The notes: a model not told the origin generated them from the sequence alone. Counted from the first letter of the stretch, positions 36,963 through 47,632 are shown. The stretch is DNA of 64,000 bases from Shewanella mesophila (GCF_019457515.1 NZ_CP080421.1:1116001-1180000), one strand, 5' to 3'. A program made the numbers and translations.

Positions 36963-38081
36963 ATGAATCTAAGTGAGATTGGTTATCGCCGCGTGGTGGT
37001 AAAGTTGGGCACAAGCGTCTTAACTTCGGGCTCCCGTCAGCTGGATAAGGCACATATGGTTGAGCTTGCTCGTCAAATGGCAAGTTTAATGAAATCAGGT
37101 GTTGAAGTTGTATTGTGTACATCAGGGGCCATTGCCGCTGGTCGCGAACACTTAGGTTACCCCAGTCTCCCCGATACCGTGGCCAACAAGCAGTTGCTTG
37201 CCGCTGTGGGGCAAAGTCAGCTTATTCTTGCTTGGTCACAGCTGTTCAGTATTTATGGACTGCATGTCGGTCAGCTATTGCTAACGCGCGCCGATCTGCA
37301 CGACAGAGAACGTTATCTCAATGCGAGAGATTCCCTTAATGCGCTGCTCGCTAATGGCATTGTTCCTATCATCAATGAAAACGATGCCGTGGCGACCAAT
37401 GAGATCAAGGTGGGCGACAATGACAACTTATCAGCGAGAGCGGCACTGCTTTGTGATGCGGATTTGCTGATTTTACTCACAGATCAGAAAGGCCTATTTG
37501 ATGCCGATCCTCGTTCCAATCCGCATGCCAAATTAATTAAGCAAGTGGTCAATATTGATGACAGCCTGCGCAGTCTCGCTGGTGGAGCCGTGTCGGGTTT
37601 AGGCACTGGTGGTATGGCGACTAAACTTCAAGCCGCCGACATTGCGCGTCGCGCTGGTATTGAGGTGATTATTGCATCTGGGCATCACCCAAAGGTTATC
37701 CAAGATGCGGTATGTAAAGAGGGGGTTGGCACCCATTTTACCGCACTAGAAAATCCGCTCGAGAGTCGTAAACAATGGATTCTTGCTGGCCCTGCGACCA
37801 AAGGAAAGCTAGTGCTGGATGCGGGCGCGATTATCGCAGTGACAGAAAAAGGAAGAAGCCTGTTATCTAAAGGGATTTTAACTGTAACTGGTCAGTTTGA
37901 CCGCGGCGCAACATTACAAATTGTGGATGAAAAAGGTCGCGAATACGCTCGGGGAATGACACGATACAGCGCCAAAGATTTGATTAAGATCGCGGGTAAA
38001 CACTCAGATGAAATTGAGCTGTTACTCGGCTATGACTATGGCGATGCGGTTGTGCATCGCAATGATATGGTCGTGCTATAG
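36963..38081 (+). CDS. proB: Glutamate 5-kinase ProB
   Basis: 372 residues: amino-acid kinase domain ([53 protein letters not shown]) and C-terminal PUA domain ([14 protein letters not shown]). First step of proline synthesis, phosphorylating glutamate; proline inhibits it. The ATG at 36963 was chosen because the family start is a few residues before the kinase motif; upstream codons to a TTG at 36921 show no similarity. There is no obvious Shine-Dalgarno, only A-rich sequence. Confidence 0.96.
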   Translation: MNLSEIGYRRVVVKLGTSVLTSGSRQLDKAHMVELARQMASLMKSGVEVVLCTSGAIAAGREHLGYPSLPDTVANKQLLAAVGQSQLILAWSQLFSIYGLHVGQLLLTRADLHDRERYLNARDSLNALLANGIVPIINENDAVATNEIKVGDNDNLSARAALLCDADLLILLTDQKGLFDADPRSNPHAKLIKQVVNIDDSLRSLAGGAVSGLGTGGMATKLQAADIARRAGIEVIIASGHHPKVIQDAVCKEGVGTHFTALENPLESRKQWILAGPATKGKLVLDAGAIIAVTEKGRSLLSKGILTVTGQFDRGATLQIVDEKGREYARGMTRYSAKDLIKIAGKHSDEIELLLGYDYGDAVVHRNDMVVL

Positions 38082-38134
38082 CGAGTTAGGATTAATGGCT
38101 AAATGCCATAACCAAAAAGAATAGGTAAGCCAAA

Positions 38135-39409
38135 GTGATAGAGAATAATCAGCAGTATTTAACTCAACTGGGTCAACAAGCTAAGCAAGCTAGTTATGCA
38201 CTGGCTAATCTAACTGGCTCGCAAAAGCAGCAGTTATTGGGGGCAATAGCGGCCAAGTTAATAGCAAAGAGCGATGTTATCGTTGCAGCTAATAAGATAG
38301 ATGTCGCTAATGCTCGCGAGCAGGGATTAAGTGATGCGATGGTCGATCGGCTGCTGCTCGATAGCGTTCGTCTCGCTGCTGTGATTGCCGATATTGATAA
38401 TGTCATAAGACTTGCCGATCCCGTTGGCGCAGAGCTGGAAAGTCAGTTGCTTGATAATGGGTTGCGTTTGTCTCGTCGCCGAGTGCCTCTAGGGGTTATT
38501 GGGGTGATCTATGAAGCGAGACCGAATGTGACCGTGGATATCGCCGTCTTGGCTTTAAAAACAGGTAATGCGGTCATCTTGCGCGGTGGTAAAGAGACAT
38601 TACAATCTAACTTGGCGCTGAGTGATGCTATACGTGAAGCCATAAGTGAGCAGGGACTTCCTACCGATGCGGTGCAACTGATCCAAAGCCCTGATCGCGC
38701 CTTGGTGACAGGGTTACTCAAGTTAGACAGTTATATCGATATGATAGTGCCTCGTGGTGGACAACATCTGCAACGTTTATGTGCTGAGCAGGCCACTATT
38801 CCGGTGATATTAGGCGGGATCGGTATTTGTCATCTCTATGCCGATAAAGATGCCAATATTGATAAAGCCATTGAGGTGATTATCAACGCTAAAGTGCAGC
38901 GACCTACTGTATGTAACGCGCTCGACACCTTATTGGTGCATCAAGACATTGCCGAACAGATACTGCCCAGACTCTATCTAAAAGCTCAATCCTTGGGAGT
39001 GAGTTTTTATACTTGTGATCGAGCGGCAAAGATAGCCAAAGGCGTAAATGTCGATGTTGAATCTGCAACCGATGACACTTATGGTCAGGAGTGGCTGTCA
39101 TTGGTGCTTGGCATTAAGGTTGTTGATGATATTGATGAGGCGATTACTCATATTCGTCAATATTCTAGTGGTCACTCTGAGGGGATCCTCACCGATAATA
39201 TCCACTCGTCGGCAACTTTCGTCAATCAGGTCGATGCATCGGCAGTCTATGTCAATGCGAGTACGCGTTTTACCGATGGTGGCCAGTTTGGGCTAGGGGC
39301 AGAGGTGGCGGTATCAACGCAAAAACTTCATGCGCGCGGTCCTATGGGACTCGAAGCACTTACGACCTATAAGTGGATCGGCGTTGGGAATTACACCGTC
39401 CGCGCATAA
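38135..39409 (+). CDS. proA: Glutamate-5-semialdehyde dehydrogenase ProA
   Basis: 424 residues with the catalytic Cys in [12 protein letters not shown] and the NADP-binding [12 protein letters not shown] region. It reduces glutamyl-5-phosphate to the semialdehyde, which cyclises towards proline. Starts with GTG at 38135, 53 bases after proB; the pair is an operon, with ProB and ProA handing on the unstable intermediate. Confidence 0.95.
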   Translation: MIENNQQYLTQLGQQAKQASYALANLTGSQKQQLLGAIAAKLIAKSDVIVAANKIDVANAREQGLSDAMVDRLLLDSVRLAAVIADIDNVIRLADPVGAELESQLLDNGLRLSRRRVPLGVIGVIYEARPNVTVDIAVLALKTGNAVILRGGKETLQSNLALSDAIREAISEQGLPTDAVQLIQSPDRALVTGLLKLDSYIDMIVPRGGQHLQRLCAEQATIPVILGGIGICHLYADKDANIDKAIEVIINAKVQRPTVCNALDTLLVHQDIAEQILPRLYLKAQSLGVSFYTCDRAAKIAKGVNVDVESATDDTYGQEWLSLVLGIKVVDDIDEAITHIRQYSSGHSEGILTDNIHSSATFVNQVDASAVYVNASTRFTDGGQFGLGAEVAVSTQKLHARGPMGLEALTTYKWIGVGNYTVRA

Positions 39410-39420
39410 TATAGTTGTTT

Positions 39421-39460
39421 AAACAGTAATAAAGGGGCTTAGGTGTCTTTATTACTGTTT
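39421..39460 (+). terminator. Long inverted repeat after proA
   Basis: AAACAGTAATAAAG at 39421-39434 is perfectly repeated in reverse complement at 39447-39460, loop of 12. The stem is A/T rich and a weak T-tail follows. Confidence 0.75.
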
Positions 39461-39582
39461 GCTATTGAGTGGTATATGCTTCTACTCAGTGAAATCCCCC
39501 CCAAGTTTGAGATCAAATACCTATTGCGGCTAATTCACCTAGGCTTATCCCATCCCTTCGCCGAGTCTAGGTTGGTTAAATC

Positions 39583-39597
39583 AACTAATTGTTAGTT
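39583..39597. promoter_or_regulatory. Palindrome at activator distance from the sigma-54 promoter
   Basis: AACTAA-TTG-TTAGTT lies about 98 bases upstream of the expected start of the sigma-54 promoter below, the distance of an enhancer-binding activator such as PspF. No other copy of this palindrome was noticed in the gap. Confidence 0.4.
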
Positions 39598-39660
39598 ATA
39601 TTCTTATCATCTATTACCGCTGTATATTACAAAGGGTATAAAAATCATCAGCTTAAATTA

Positions 39661-39677
39661 TTGGCATCGTCTTTGCT
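39661..39677 (+). promoter_or_regulatory. Sigma-54 (-24/-12) promoter before the DUF4097 gene
   Basis: TTGGCATCGTCTTTGCT: GG at 39663-39664 and GC at 39675-39676 are 10 bases apart, as sigma-54 requires, within a TTGGCA...TTGC match to the consensus. The start of transcription would be near 39688, 30 bases before the ATG. Confidence 0.6.
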
Positions 39678-39718
39678 TTATCTAATGCATTCAAATAGGT
39701 ATAAGCTAAGGATGGAAT

Positions 39719-40360
39719 ATGAGCACTTCGATATTGTCTAAATTTGTTATTGGGCTAGGTTTGGTATTAACCCTTTGCAGCGTGACTGCACACGCCGAAT
39801 CAAAAGTGACTTTAAGTGATAATTTTCAATACGATGGTCAAACTGTACTGCTAGATATGGAAGTAGGTAAGGCTGAGATGATCGCTACCGATGAAACTGA
39901 AATTCGGGTGGAAGTTGTCGTTAAGGCATCCGATGGTAATTGGTTAAGTTTTTGGAGCCGTGCAGATATCAATGATGTCAATCTTGCGGTAGTTGAGCGA
40001 GATAATAAGTTGATACTAAAAGTCGATAATCAAGACGGTATTAATCAAGAGTGGCGCGTCTACTTACCGCATGGCGCCGCGTTAGAGATCGATGCGGGTG
40101 TGGGTGAAGTGATTGTTGATGGACTGACCAGCAGTATAGATGTGGATTTAGGTGTAGGTCGTGCTGAGATCAAGCATCAAAATCAATATGGTAATATTGC
40201 GTTAGAGTCGGGCGTAGGTGAAGTGTCCGTGAGTCAAAATGGTCAGCGCCAAACGGTTAAACAAAGCTTAGTGAGCCAGAGTTACCACAGCCAAAATAGC
40301 GACCACCAAGAACACTTGTTTGTCAGTGTTGGTGTCGGCGAGATATCGATAGCGAATTAG
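39719..40360 (+). CDS. Exported DUF4097 (toastrack/adhesin-like) beta protein
   Basis: 213 residues. Signal peptide to about residue 26 (AHA), then a beta-rich domain with the recurrent strand-turn GVGEV/GVGRAEI at 127-130, 145-151, 165-170 and 205-210, plus a related VGKAEM at 49-54. This is the repeated-strand pattern of DUF4097, a domain seen in envelope-stress (Psp/Lia-type) systems and in putative adhesins. It is a lone gene with a sigma-54-like promoter and its own terminator. The biochemical role is unknown; periplasmic stress sensing is an inference. Confidence 0.75.
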   Translation: MSTSILSKFVIGLGLVLTLCSVTAHAESKVTLSDNFQYDGQTVLLDMEVGKAEMIATDETEIRVEVVVKASDGNWLSFWSRADINDVNLAVVERDNKLILKVDNQDGINQEWRVYLPHGAALEIDAGVGEVIVDGLTSSIDVDLGVGRAEIKHQNQYGNIALESGVGEVSVSQNGQRQTVKQSLVSQSYHSQNSDHQEHLFVSVGVGEISIAN

Positions 40361-40384
40361 CTTGAAAAATAGCTTAACAAAGCG

Positions 40385-40408
40385 AAAGCCGACGAGAGTC
40401 GGCTTTTT
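40385..40408 (+). terminator. Intrinsic terminator after the DUF4097 gene
   Basis: AAAGCCGAC at 40385-40393, loop GAGA, GTCGGCTTT at 40398-40406 and more T. Confidence 0.92.
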
Positions 40409-40461
40409 GGTTCGTTTGCTATACACAGGTAGAGAGTCTTGTTTTTGGTCGTAAGCGATTA

Positions 40462-40790
40462 ATACCAATCAGTATAAAGATGTGTCGCTCAGCGAGAATT
40501 AGCGCTTATGAGGCAAGGCCCTTAATTGTTTCTCGGCTCTAGTATCCTAGGTAACCGCTCCATGCGTTACCCTACCGCCTAAATCTCTTTAGTCGTGCTT
40601 CGCCCTATCTCCATAAAGTCTTGCATTAAGGGCATTCACAACATCTGACCTCCAGGGATAGAGGGGAATGTCTTAAGTATGTCGGGAACATGCAAGACCC
40701 TGTTGATTGCAACTATTTCATCGCCCATTGGCCTTGAATTAGTTGCCAAAAAACACGCTAAGTAGATCACTTTCTTGTACTGATTGGTAT
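40462..40790. mobile_element. MITE-like element with imperfect terminal inverted repeats
   Basis: The left end ATACCAATCAGTATAAAGA (40462-40480) matches the reverse complement of the right end, ATACCAATCAGTACAAGA (to 40790), and the similarity runs on for about 35 bases (GTG, AGCG). Element length about 329 bases, no transposase; a target duplication is not clear. It is the only content of the gap between the DUF4097 and EamA genes and it reaches into the EamA coding end. Confidence 0.72.
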
Positions 40791-41669
40791 AAGTTGTGGT
40801 AATAGTTGCTGTAATGCCAATGCCGTTAATATCAGTCCAAGACCGATAAATGTTGAGCGGGTAATGCTCTCTTGTAATATCCAAGCGATAAAGCCAACGG
40901 ACAGTACTGGGGTAATAAATACTAAGGTACTCATGCTAGCGGTGCGGTCCGCTTTCTTGAGCGCGACTAACCAAAGTACGAATGTCACGCCCATTTCAAA
41001 TAGTCCAACATACACACCAGCAGCAAAGGCCTTTGCATCCCAGGTTGGCATCGATTGGGTTAATAGCAATGCGGCTAAGATAAATGGCAATCCTAGGATG
41101 AAGCTGAGCAGCAGGCTAATGACGGGATCACCCTGATCTTTGGTATTAATGATCCAATAAAGTGACCAAAGTAAGGTGCTGGTTAATGCGAATATTACGC
41201 CTGCGCCACTATCGAAGTGAATATCGGTAATATGACCATTGGTGGCGATAACAAACACACCTAAATAGGCGATCAGCGCCGCGGTGATATCACTTTTTCT
41301 GAGCTTTTGTTTAAGCAAAGGGACGGACAGCAATGGCAGCAAAATAGCCCAAGTGTAGTTAAGTGATAGAGCTTGTTGCGCAGGCAGTAGGGCGTAAGCC
41401 TTAAATAGCACTAAATAGTACAAGAAGGGATTTAGCAATCCTGTTTGCAAATAAAACCAAGGACGTGCGATAAATTGCTGCTTAATTAATCTCAGCTTGC
41501 CCATGATAAATAAAATGATGGTTAGCGCGACAATAGAGGTCATGACCGCAATAAAGACCAGCTGCAACGGTGTAAAATGAGCGAGTGCGAGTTTAAAAGC
41601 GGTCGCCACCGTCGACCACAATAGAATTGCACCTATAGCGTAAAGATAAGCTTGGCTTGATGATTTCAC
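40767..41669 (-). CDS. EamA/DMT family transporter
   Basis: A 300-residue protein with ten predicted helices in two EamA repeats (AIGAILLWSTVATAFKLAL and LLWSLYWIINTKDQGD). Members export amino acids or other metabolites. The last codons (LIPISTRK and the stop) come from the right end of the MITE-like element, so the original C-terminus was probably replaced by the insertion. The altered part is only a short tail, so the protein is likely active. Divergent from dnaK. Confidence 0.85.
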   Translation of the reverse strand: MKSSSQAYLYAIGAILLWSTVATAFKLALAHFTPLQLVFIAVMTSIVALTIILFIMGKLRLIKQQFIARPWFYLQTGLLNPFLYYLVLFKAYALLPAQQALSLNYTWAILLPLLSVPLLKQKLRKSDITAALIAYLGVFVIATNGHITDIHFDSGAGVIFALTSTLLWSLYWIINTKDQGDPVISLLLSFILGLPFILAALLLTQSMPTWDAKAFAAGVYVGLFEMGVTFVLWLVALKKADRTASMSTLVFITPVLSVGFIAWILQESITRSTFIGLGLILTALALQQLLPQLIPISTRK

Positions 41670-41894
41670 TGGGATTTCTCACTGAACGAGACGACTTAAG
41701 CTATTGCGAGTTGATTTAACCCTACGCAACATTTCCTTCGATTGCATGCATTATACGCTTATCTTTGGGTCAAAGCTGCTTTTTAAGCTCAAAAAAATTC
41801 TTAATTAAGATAATTTTTATCTTTTAACCCTTGTAAACCTCTTAAGCGGCCCAATATAGGGTGTTAAGGAAAGATATCGGTTTGGAAAATTAGG

Positions 41895-41923
41895 CTTGAA
41901 ATTGAATCCGCCTATCCCCATAT
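41895..41923 (+). promoter_or_regulatory. Sigma-32 heat-shock promoter of dnaK
   Basis: CTTGAAA at 41895-41901, 14 bases, CCCCATAT at 41916-41923: an exact match to the sigma-32 consensus. The start codon lies about 50 bases downstream. Confidence 0.93.
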
Positions 41924-41975
41924 CTGAATCAGATGACAAATTTAGCGTTAGTTAAAAGTTTTTTTGGAGGACTCC

Positions 41976-43889
41976 ATGGGTAAAATTATTGGTATCGATT
42001 TAGGTACAACCAACTCTTGTGTTGCCGTATTAGATGGCGGAAAAGCACGTGTTATTGAAAATGCAGAGGGTGATCGTACCACTCCATCAATTGTTGCATA
42101 CACTGGCGAAGAAACTATCGTAGGTCAGTCTGCGAAGCGTCAAGCTGTAACAAACCCAGCTAACACCTTCTTCGCAATTAAGCGTCTAATTGGTCGTCGT
42201 TTTACCGATGATGAAGTTCAGCGTGATGTTGACATCATGCCATTTAAAATCATTGGTGCAGATAACGGCGATGCATGGGTTGAGGCGCACGGTAAGAAGA
42301 TGGCACCTCCACAAGTTTCTGCAGAAATTCTGAAGAAAATGAAGAAGACTGCCGAAGACTTCCTAGGCGAGCCAGTGACAGAAGCGGTTATTACCGTTCC
42401 TGCATACTTTAACGATTCACAACGTCAAGCAACTAAAGATGCTGGCCGTATCGCGGGTCTTGAAGTTAAGCGTATTATCAACGAGCCAACAGCGGCTGCG
42501 TTAGCATACGGTATCGACAAGAAGCAAGGTGATAATATAGTTGCGGTATACGATTTAGGTGGTGGTACATTCGATATCTCTATCATCGAAATCGATAGCG
42601 TCGAAGGCGAACAAACTTTCGAAGTACTAGCGACTAACGGTGATACTCACTTAGGTGGTGAAGATTTCGATAACCGTCTAATCAACTATCTAGCCGACGA
42701 ATTCAAGAAAGAGCAAGCTATCGATCTACGTAAAGATCCACTCGCAATGCAGCGTCTAAAAGAAGCGGCAGAAAAAGCTAAGATTGAGCTTTCAAGCACC
42801 ACTCAAACTGAAGTGAACCTGCCTTACATCACCGCCGATGCAACAGGTCCTAAGCACTTAGTGGTTAAGATCACTCGTGCCAAACTTGAGTCTCTAGTAG
42901 AAGATTTGATTGCTCGTTCACTTGAGCCATTAAAAGTTGCTCTTGCTGATGCTGACTTATCGGTATCTGAAATCAATGAAGTGATTTTGGTTGGTGGTCA
43001 GACTCGTATGCCTAAAGTTCGCGCTGAAGTCTCTGCTTTCTTCGGTAAAGAACTTCGCCAAGATGTTAACCCTGATGAAGCGGTTGCAATTGGCGCAGCA
43101 GTTCAGGCTGGTGTACTTGCTGGTGACGTAAAAGACGTACTACTACTAGACGTTACACCACTATCTCTTGGTATCGAAACCATGGGTAGCGTAATGACTA
43201 AACTGATTGAGAAAAACACGACTATCCCAACTAAGGCTAGCCAAACTTTCTCGACAGCAGACGACAACCAAAGTGCGGTAACTATTCACGTACTTCAAGG
43301 TGAGCGTAAGCAATCAAGTGCTAACAAGTCTTTAGGTCAATTCAACCTAGAAGGTATTGAACCTGCACCACGTGGCATGCCACAAATTGAAGTTGCGTTT
43401 GACATCGATGCTGATGGTATCTTGCATGTGTCTGCAACAGACAAGAAGACGGGTAAAGCGCAGAACATCACCATCAAAGCCTCTTCAGGTCTAAGTGATG
43501 AAGAAGTTGATGCAATGGTTCGTGACGCTGAAGCGCATGCTGACGAAGATGCCAAGTTCGAAGAGCTTGTGACAGCTCGTAACCAAGCAGATGGCATGGT
43601 TCACGCCACTAAGAAGCAGATCGAAGAAGCTGGCGATGCATTACCAAGCGAAGACAAAGAGAAAATCGAAGCTGCGATGGCCGAGGTTGATACTGCGTCT
43701 AAAGGTAATGACAAAGAAGCTATCGAGAAAGCGACTCAAGCATTAATGGAAGCATCTGCTAAATTAATGGAAATTGCTCAAGCCAAGGCACAAGCAGGCC
43801 AAGGTGAGCAAGCACAGCAGTCAAATGAAGCGCCTGCTGATGATGTTGTCGATGCTGAGTTTGAAGAAGTAAAAGACGACAAAAAATAA
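41976..43889 (+). CDS. dnaK: Chaperone DnaK (Hsp70)
   Basis: 637 residues: ATPase domain ([39 protein letters not shown]), substrate-binding domain, and an acidic C-terminal tail ending [17 protein letters not shown] and the ATG at 41976 define the start; the frame extends four codons upstream to a TTG. Folds nascent and heat-damaged proteins with DnaJ and GrpE. First gene of dnaKJ. Confidence 0.98.
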   Translation: MGKIIGIDLGTTNSCVAVLDGGKARVIENAEGDRTTPSIVAYTGEETIVGQSAKRQAVTNPANTFFAIKRLIGRRFTDDEVQRDVDIMPFKIIGADNGDAWVEAHGKKMAPPQVSAEILKKMKKTAEDFLGEPVTEAVITVPAYFNDSQRQATKDAGRIAGLEVKRIINEPTAAALAYGIDKKQGDNIVAVYDLGGGTFDISIIEIDSVEGEQTFEVLATNGDTHLGGEDFDNRLINYLADEFKKEQAIDLRKDPLAMQRLKEAAEKAKIELSSTTQTEVNLPYITADATGPKHLVVKITRAKLESLVEDLIARSLEPLKVALADADLSVSEINEVILVGGQTRMPKVRAEVSAFFGKELRQDVNPDEAVAIGAAVQAGVLAGDVKDVLLLDVTPLSLGIETMGSVMTKLIEKNTTIPTKASQTFSTADDNQSAVTIHVLQGERKQSSANKSLGQFNLEGIEPAPRGMPQIEVAFDIDADGILHVSATDKKTGKAQNITIKASSGLSDEEVDAMVRDAEAHADEDAKFEELVTARNQADGMVHATKKQIEEAGDALPSEDKEKIEAAMAEVDTASKGNDKEAIEKATQALMEASAKLMEIAQAKAQAGQGEQAQQSNEAPADDVVDAEFEEVKDDKK

Positions 43890-43916
43890 TTAAGGCCTAG
43901 CCTAAATTATTTCCAG

Positions 43917-43945
43917 CGGGCGTTACGGGGAAACTCTAACGCCCG
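43917..43945 (+). terminator. Hairpin between dnaK and dnaJ
   Basis: CGGGCGTTA at 43917-43925 pairs with TAACGCCCG at 43937-43945. No T-run follows, so it more likely tunes expression or protects mRNA than ends transcription. Confidence 0.55.
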
Positions 43946-43978
43946 TTCGTACAACTCCAGCGCAGAAAGTATAAGACT

Positions 43979-45109
43979 ATGTCAAAGCGAGATTATTACG
44001 AAGTATTAGGCGTAGGTCGTGACGCCAGCGAACGTGAAATTAAAAAGGCTTACAAGCGTTTAGCCATGAAGTTTCACCCAGATCGCAATCCTGGCGACAA
44101 GGCGGCTGAAGCCAGCTTTAAAGAAGTTAAAGAGGCTTACGAAATTCTAACCGATAGCGATAAGAAAGCGGCTTATGATCAGTTTGGTCATGCAGGCGTT
44201 GATCCTAATCGTGGCGGTGGTGGATTCGGCGGCAACGCTGATTTCGGTGATGTATTTGGTGATGTATTTGGCGATATCTTCGGTGGTGGACGCCGTGGTG
44301 GTCAACGTCAGGCTGCGCGCGGCAGTGATTTACGTTACAACTTAGAGTTATCGCTAGAAGAAGCGGTTAGAGGATTAACCAAAGAGCTACGCATTCCAAC
44401 ATTGGCAGCGTGTGATGCATGTGATGGAAGCGGTGCTAAGAAAGGTTCATCGCCAACGACCTGTGGAACCTGTCATGGTCAAGGCCAAGTACAGATGCGC
44501 CAAGGTTTCTTTGCGGTGCAACAAGCCTGTCCGACCTGTCATGGCCGCGGTAAGATCATTAAAGATCCGTGTAACAAGTGTCATGGTGAAGGTCGTGTCG
44601 AAAAGAGCAAAACCTTATCGGTCAAAATTCCAGCTGGTGTAGATACTGGCGATCGTATTCGTCTTTCTGGTGAGGGTGAAGCGGGTGAATTTGGTGCACC
44701 ACCAGGTGACTTATATGTTCAAGTCACCGTGCGTGAACATGCTATCTTTGTTCGTGACGGCAACAACCTTTACTGCGAAGTGCCTATCTCATTTAGTACG
44801 GCAGCATTGGGCGGCGAGATTGAAGTGCCAACACTCGATGGTAAAGTTAACCTTAAGATCCCATCAGAGACGCAAACGGGGCGTATGTTCCGCTTACGTG
44901 GCAAAGGGGTTAAGTCGGTTCGCAGCCATGCCGTTGGTGATCTGCTGTGCAAGGTCGTAATGGAAACGCCAGTTAACTTAAGTGATAAGCAAAAAGAACT
45001 GTTACGTGAGTTTGACAACACGCTAACGGGATCGTCAAAAAAGCATAGCCCTAAAGCGGAAGGTTTCTTCGATGGTGTGAAGAAGTTTTTTCAAGACTTG
45101 AATAGTTAG
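43979..45109 (+). CDS. dnaJ: Chaperone DnaJ (Hsp40)
   Basis: 376 residues: J domain with HPD in [10 protein letters not shown], Gly/Phe-rich linker (about 75-110), zinc domain with four CxxCxGxG repeats ([32 protein letters not shown]), and C-terminal substrate domains. It delivers clients to DnaK and stimulates its ATPase. Confidence 0.98.
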   Translation: MSKRDYYEVLGVGRDASEREIKKAYKRLAMKFHPDRNPGDKAAEASFKEVKEAYEILTDSDKKAAYDQFGHAGVDPNRGGGGFGGNADFGDVFGDVFGDIFGGGRRGGQRQAARGSDLRYNLELSLEEAVRGLTKELRIPTLAACDACDGSGAKKGSSPTTCGTCHGQGQVQMRQGFFAVQQACPTCHGRGKIIKDPCNKCHGEGRVEKSKTLSVKIPAGVDTGDRIRLSGEGEAGEFGAPPGDLYVQVTVREHAIFVRDGNNLYCEVPISFSTAALGGEIEVPTLDGKVNLKIPSETQTGRMFRLRGKGVKSVRSHAVGDLLCKVVMETPVNLSDKQKELLREFDNTLTGSSKKHSPKAEGFFDGVKKFFQDLNS

Positions 45110-45128
45110 CACTGACTGATACACAATA

Positions 45129-45153
45129 AAAACCTCGCATAGCGAGGTTTTTT
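45129..45153 (+). terminator. Intrinsic terminator after dnaJ
   Basis: AAAACCTCGC at 45129-45138, loop ATA, GCGAGGTTTT at 45142-45151, T-run. Confidence 0.94.
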
Positions 45154-45202
45154 TATGGTTAAAGATTGGTACACATAGGTTCGTTCAATAAGGATAGAGA
45201 TA

Positions 45203-45991
45203 ATGAAACAAGTTATTGCTGCAGTAACGCTATTGATATTAACCAGTTGCGCTACCCATCAATCGCCAACGGGTCGTGGGCAAACCTTACTTTTTTCTTC
45301 GCAGCAGATGGATCAAATGGGCGCGCAGTCATTTGCAGAAATGAAAAAGCAGCAACCCTTGAGCAAGGATAAAAAACTTAATCAATATGTGGTTTGTGTC
45401 GCCAATCGGATCACATCGGTATTACCGAGCAACCAGGCGAAGTGGGACGTGGTGTTATTTGAATCTGATCAAGTTAATGCCTTCGCGCTGCCGGGCGGTC
45501 ATATTGGGGTCTACACAGGCTTGCTTAAGGTCGCGACTAACCAAGATCAGTTGGCGACTGTAATAGGCCATGAGGTAGCGCATGTGTTAGCTAATCACAG
45601 TAATGAGCAAGTCTCTAGGGCGCAGATGACTGGAGTCGGTATGCAGCTAGCGGACGTTGCACTCGATGCCGGAGGCGTTAGCAACAAAGATCTTTATATG
45701 TCGGCACTGGGCTTGGGCGCACAAGTGGGATTTATCTTACCTTATGGACGAGAGCAGGAGAGTGAAGCCGATATCATGGGCGTTGAATTAATGGCCAGAG
45801 CAGGCTTTGATCCAAGCCAAAGCATTCGTTTATGGCAAAACATGGCAAAAGCGGGTGGAGATCAAGGTCCTGAACTATTGTCAACACATCCTTCTCATGG
45901 TCGACGAATTGCCGATCTGCAGCAGATGCAAACTAAGGCGATGCCGTTATATCAATCGAGTTCACTGCGCGGAAAAAATCGCTGTGACTAA
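45203..45991 (+). CDS. M48-family zinc metallopeptidase lipoprotein
   Basis: 262 residues: signal peptide with lipobox LTSC (Cys16), an M48 catalytic motif HEVAH at 123-127, the third-ligand region ESEAD at about 187 and the typical STHPSHGRRIADLQ end. Related to E. coli LoiP/YcaL, which degrade damaged envelope proteins at the outer membrane. Its location next to dnaKJ suggests a stress role, but no heat-shock promoter was seen for it. Confidence 0.88.
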   Translation: MKQVIAAVTLLILTSCATHQSPTGRGQTLLFSSQQMDQMGAQSFAEMKKQQPLSKDKKLNQYVVCVANRITSVLPSNQAKWDVVLFESDQVNAFALPGGHIGVYTGLLKVATNQDQLATVIGHEVAHVLANHSNEQVSRAQMTGVGMQLADVALDAGGVSNKDLYMSALGLGAQVGFILPYGREQESEADIMGVELMARAGFDPSQSIRLWQNMAKAGGDQGPELLSTHPSHGRRIADLQQMQTKAMPLYQSSSLRGKNRCD

Positions 45992-46072
45992 TCGCTGATT
46001 TATGGGCTTTTTATCACATACTATGGTAAAATTCCGCGCGAAATTAATTGAATAAATGAGAGTACTATCATT

Positions 46073-46690
46073 ATGTCTGACAAGTTCACCACAATTGAAC
46101 AGCATGCTAGCTACGGTGTCGGTCGCCAATTAGGCGAGCAATTAGCGGCAAACTCTTTTGAAGGTATTGATATTTCAGCGGTTCAAGTTGGTCTATCTGA
46201 TGCTTTTGAAGGTAAAGAGAGCGCTGTTTCTATGCAAGATCTTCAAACTGCCTTCACTGAAATCAGTCAGCGTATCCAGAAGGTACAAGAAGCAGCAGCA
46301 GCAGCTGCATCTGCGGAAGGTGATACTTTCTTAACTGAGAACCAAAAGCGTGATGGCGTTATTACCTTAGAGTCAGGTCTTCAATACGAGATCATTACCG
46401 AAGGTAATGGCGATAAGCCTGGTTACGACTCAACAGTTCGTACTCACTACCACGGTACTTTCATCAGCGGTGACGTTTTCGATAGTTCAGTACTACGTGA
46501 TCAACCAGCCGAGTTCCCTGTATCGGGTGTTATCGCTGGCTGGACTGAAGCGCTACAACTAATGCCTGTTGGGTCTAAGTGGAAGCTTTATGTTCCTCAT
46601 CACCTTGCTTATGGCGAGCGCGGCGCTGGTGCATCTATCCCACCTTATTCAGCCTTAGTGTTTGAAGTTGAATTGCTCGACATACTATAA
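46073..46690 (+). CDS. fklB: FKBP-type peptidyl-prolyl isomerase FklB
   Basis: 205 residues, collinear with E. coli FklB (206): a helical dimerisation half beginning IEQHASYGVGRQLGEQ, then the FKBP domain with GDVFDSS, PVSGVIAGWTEALQLM and LAYGERGAGASIPP. Catalyses proline isomerisation. No signal peptide, so cytoplasmic. Confidence 0.95.
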   Translation: MSDKFTTIEQHASYGVGRQLGEQLAANSFEGIDISAVQVGLSDAFEGKESAVSMQDLQTAFTEISQRIQKVQEAAAAAASAEGDTFLTENQKRDGVITLESGLQYEIITEGNGDKPGYDSTVRTHYHGTFISGDVFDSSVLRDQPAEFPVSGVIAGWTEALQLMPVGSKWKLYVPHHLAYGERGAGASIPPYSALVFEVELLDIL

Positions 46691-46692
46691 TC

Positions 46693-46724
46693 AAAAAGCC
46701 TAAGCCGTTGCTTAGGCTTTTTTT
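46693..46724 (+). terminator. Intrinsic terminator after fklB
   Basis: AAAAAGCCTAAGC at 46693-46705, loop CGTT, GCTTAGGCTTTTT at 46710-46722, more T. Confidence 0.95.
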
Positions 46725-46808
46725 TGTAACTTGTTTCTAATAGCAAGCTATAAAGTCATTTTTAGACAGCCTGTATAGGCAAAGCAAATGAAGTGCAGGG
46801 AGACGTGG

Positions 46809-47624
46809 ATGACAGAGCAAGTAAGGGTCGCTATTACTGGTGGCAGTGGTCGTATGGGTCGCACTCTTATTGAATCGGCAAAGCTGAGTAGCAACATCTT
46901 TTTAGGTGCGGCGATTGAGCGAGCGGGTTCAACGTTGATTGGGGTTGACGCGGGCGAGTTAGCTGGTGTTGGTGCAATGAATGTTGCTATAACGGATTCC
47001 CTCGATCTTGCTGTCGATGATTTTGATATTCTTATTGATTTTACCTCACCTGAAGCGAGCGTGGTTCACACTGACTGGTGTGCCCGTAATGGTAAAGCCA
47101 TTGTGATCGGTACAACGGGTTTTAATCATGCTCAAAAAGAGCAGATAGCTGCTTATGCTGAGACCACTCCAATTGTGATGGCGCCTAATATGTCTGTAGG
47201 CGTTAACTTGATGTGGCGTCTGCTTGAGTTAACGGCTGAGGTGATGGGCGATTATACCGATATTGAGATTATTGAAGGCCATCATCGTCATAAGAAAGAT
47301 GCACCGTCGGGAACCGCACTCAAGATGGGTGAGGTCATTGCTGAAGTGCTAGGTCGTGATCTAGAAAAGTGCGCGATTTATGGTCGTGAAGGGATCACTG
47401 AAGAGCGCTCACGTGAAACCATTGGTTTCTCAACGATCCGTGCAGGTGATTTAGTGGGTGAGCATACCGCTATGTTTGCCGATATTGGCGAACGTTTAGA
47501 GATCACTCATAAAGCATCGAGTAGGATGACTTTTGCAAATGGTGCAATGCGTGCTGCATTTTGGCTTGGTGAACAAGCCCCAGGACTTTATGACATGCAA
47601 CAGGTCTTAGGCCTGAAAGATTAG
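46809..47624 (+). CDS. dapB: 4-hydroxy-tetrahydrodipicolinate reductase DapB
   Basis: 271 residues: Rossmann motif GGSGRMGR near the start, FTSPEA, GTTGF, and the substrate loop [20 protein letters not shown]. Reduces hydroxy-tetrahydrodipicolinate in lysine and diaminopimelate synthesis. The ATG at 46809 follows GGGAG; an in-frame start at 46788 adds residues without similarity. Monocistronic. Confidence 0.96.
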   Translation: MTEQVRVAITGGSGRMGRTLIESAKLSSNIFLGAAIERAGSTLIGVDAGELAGVGAMNVAITDSLDLAVDDFDILIDFTSPEASVVHTDWCARNGKAIVIGTTGFNHAQKEQIAAYAETTPIVMAPNMSVGVNLMWRLLELTAEVMGDYTDIEIIEGHHRHKKDAPSGTALKMGEVIAEVLGRDLEKCAIYGREGITEERSRETIGFSTIRAGDLVGEHTAMFADIGERLEITHKASSRMTFANGAMRAAFWLGEQAPGLYDMQQVLGLKD

Positions 47625-47632
47625 TATTTAAA

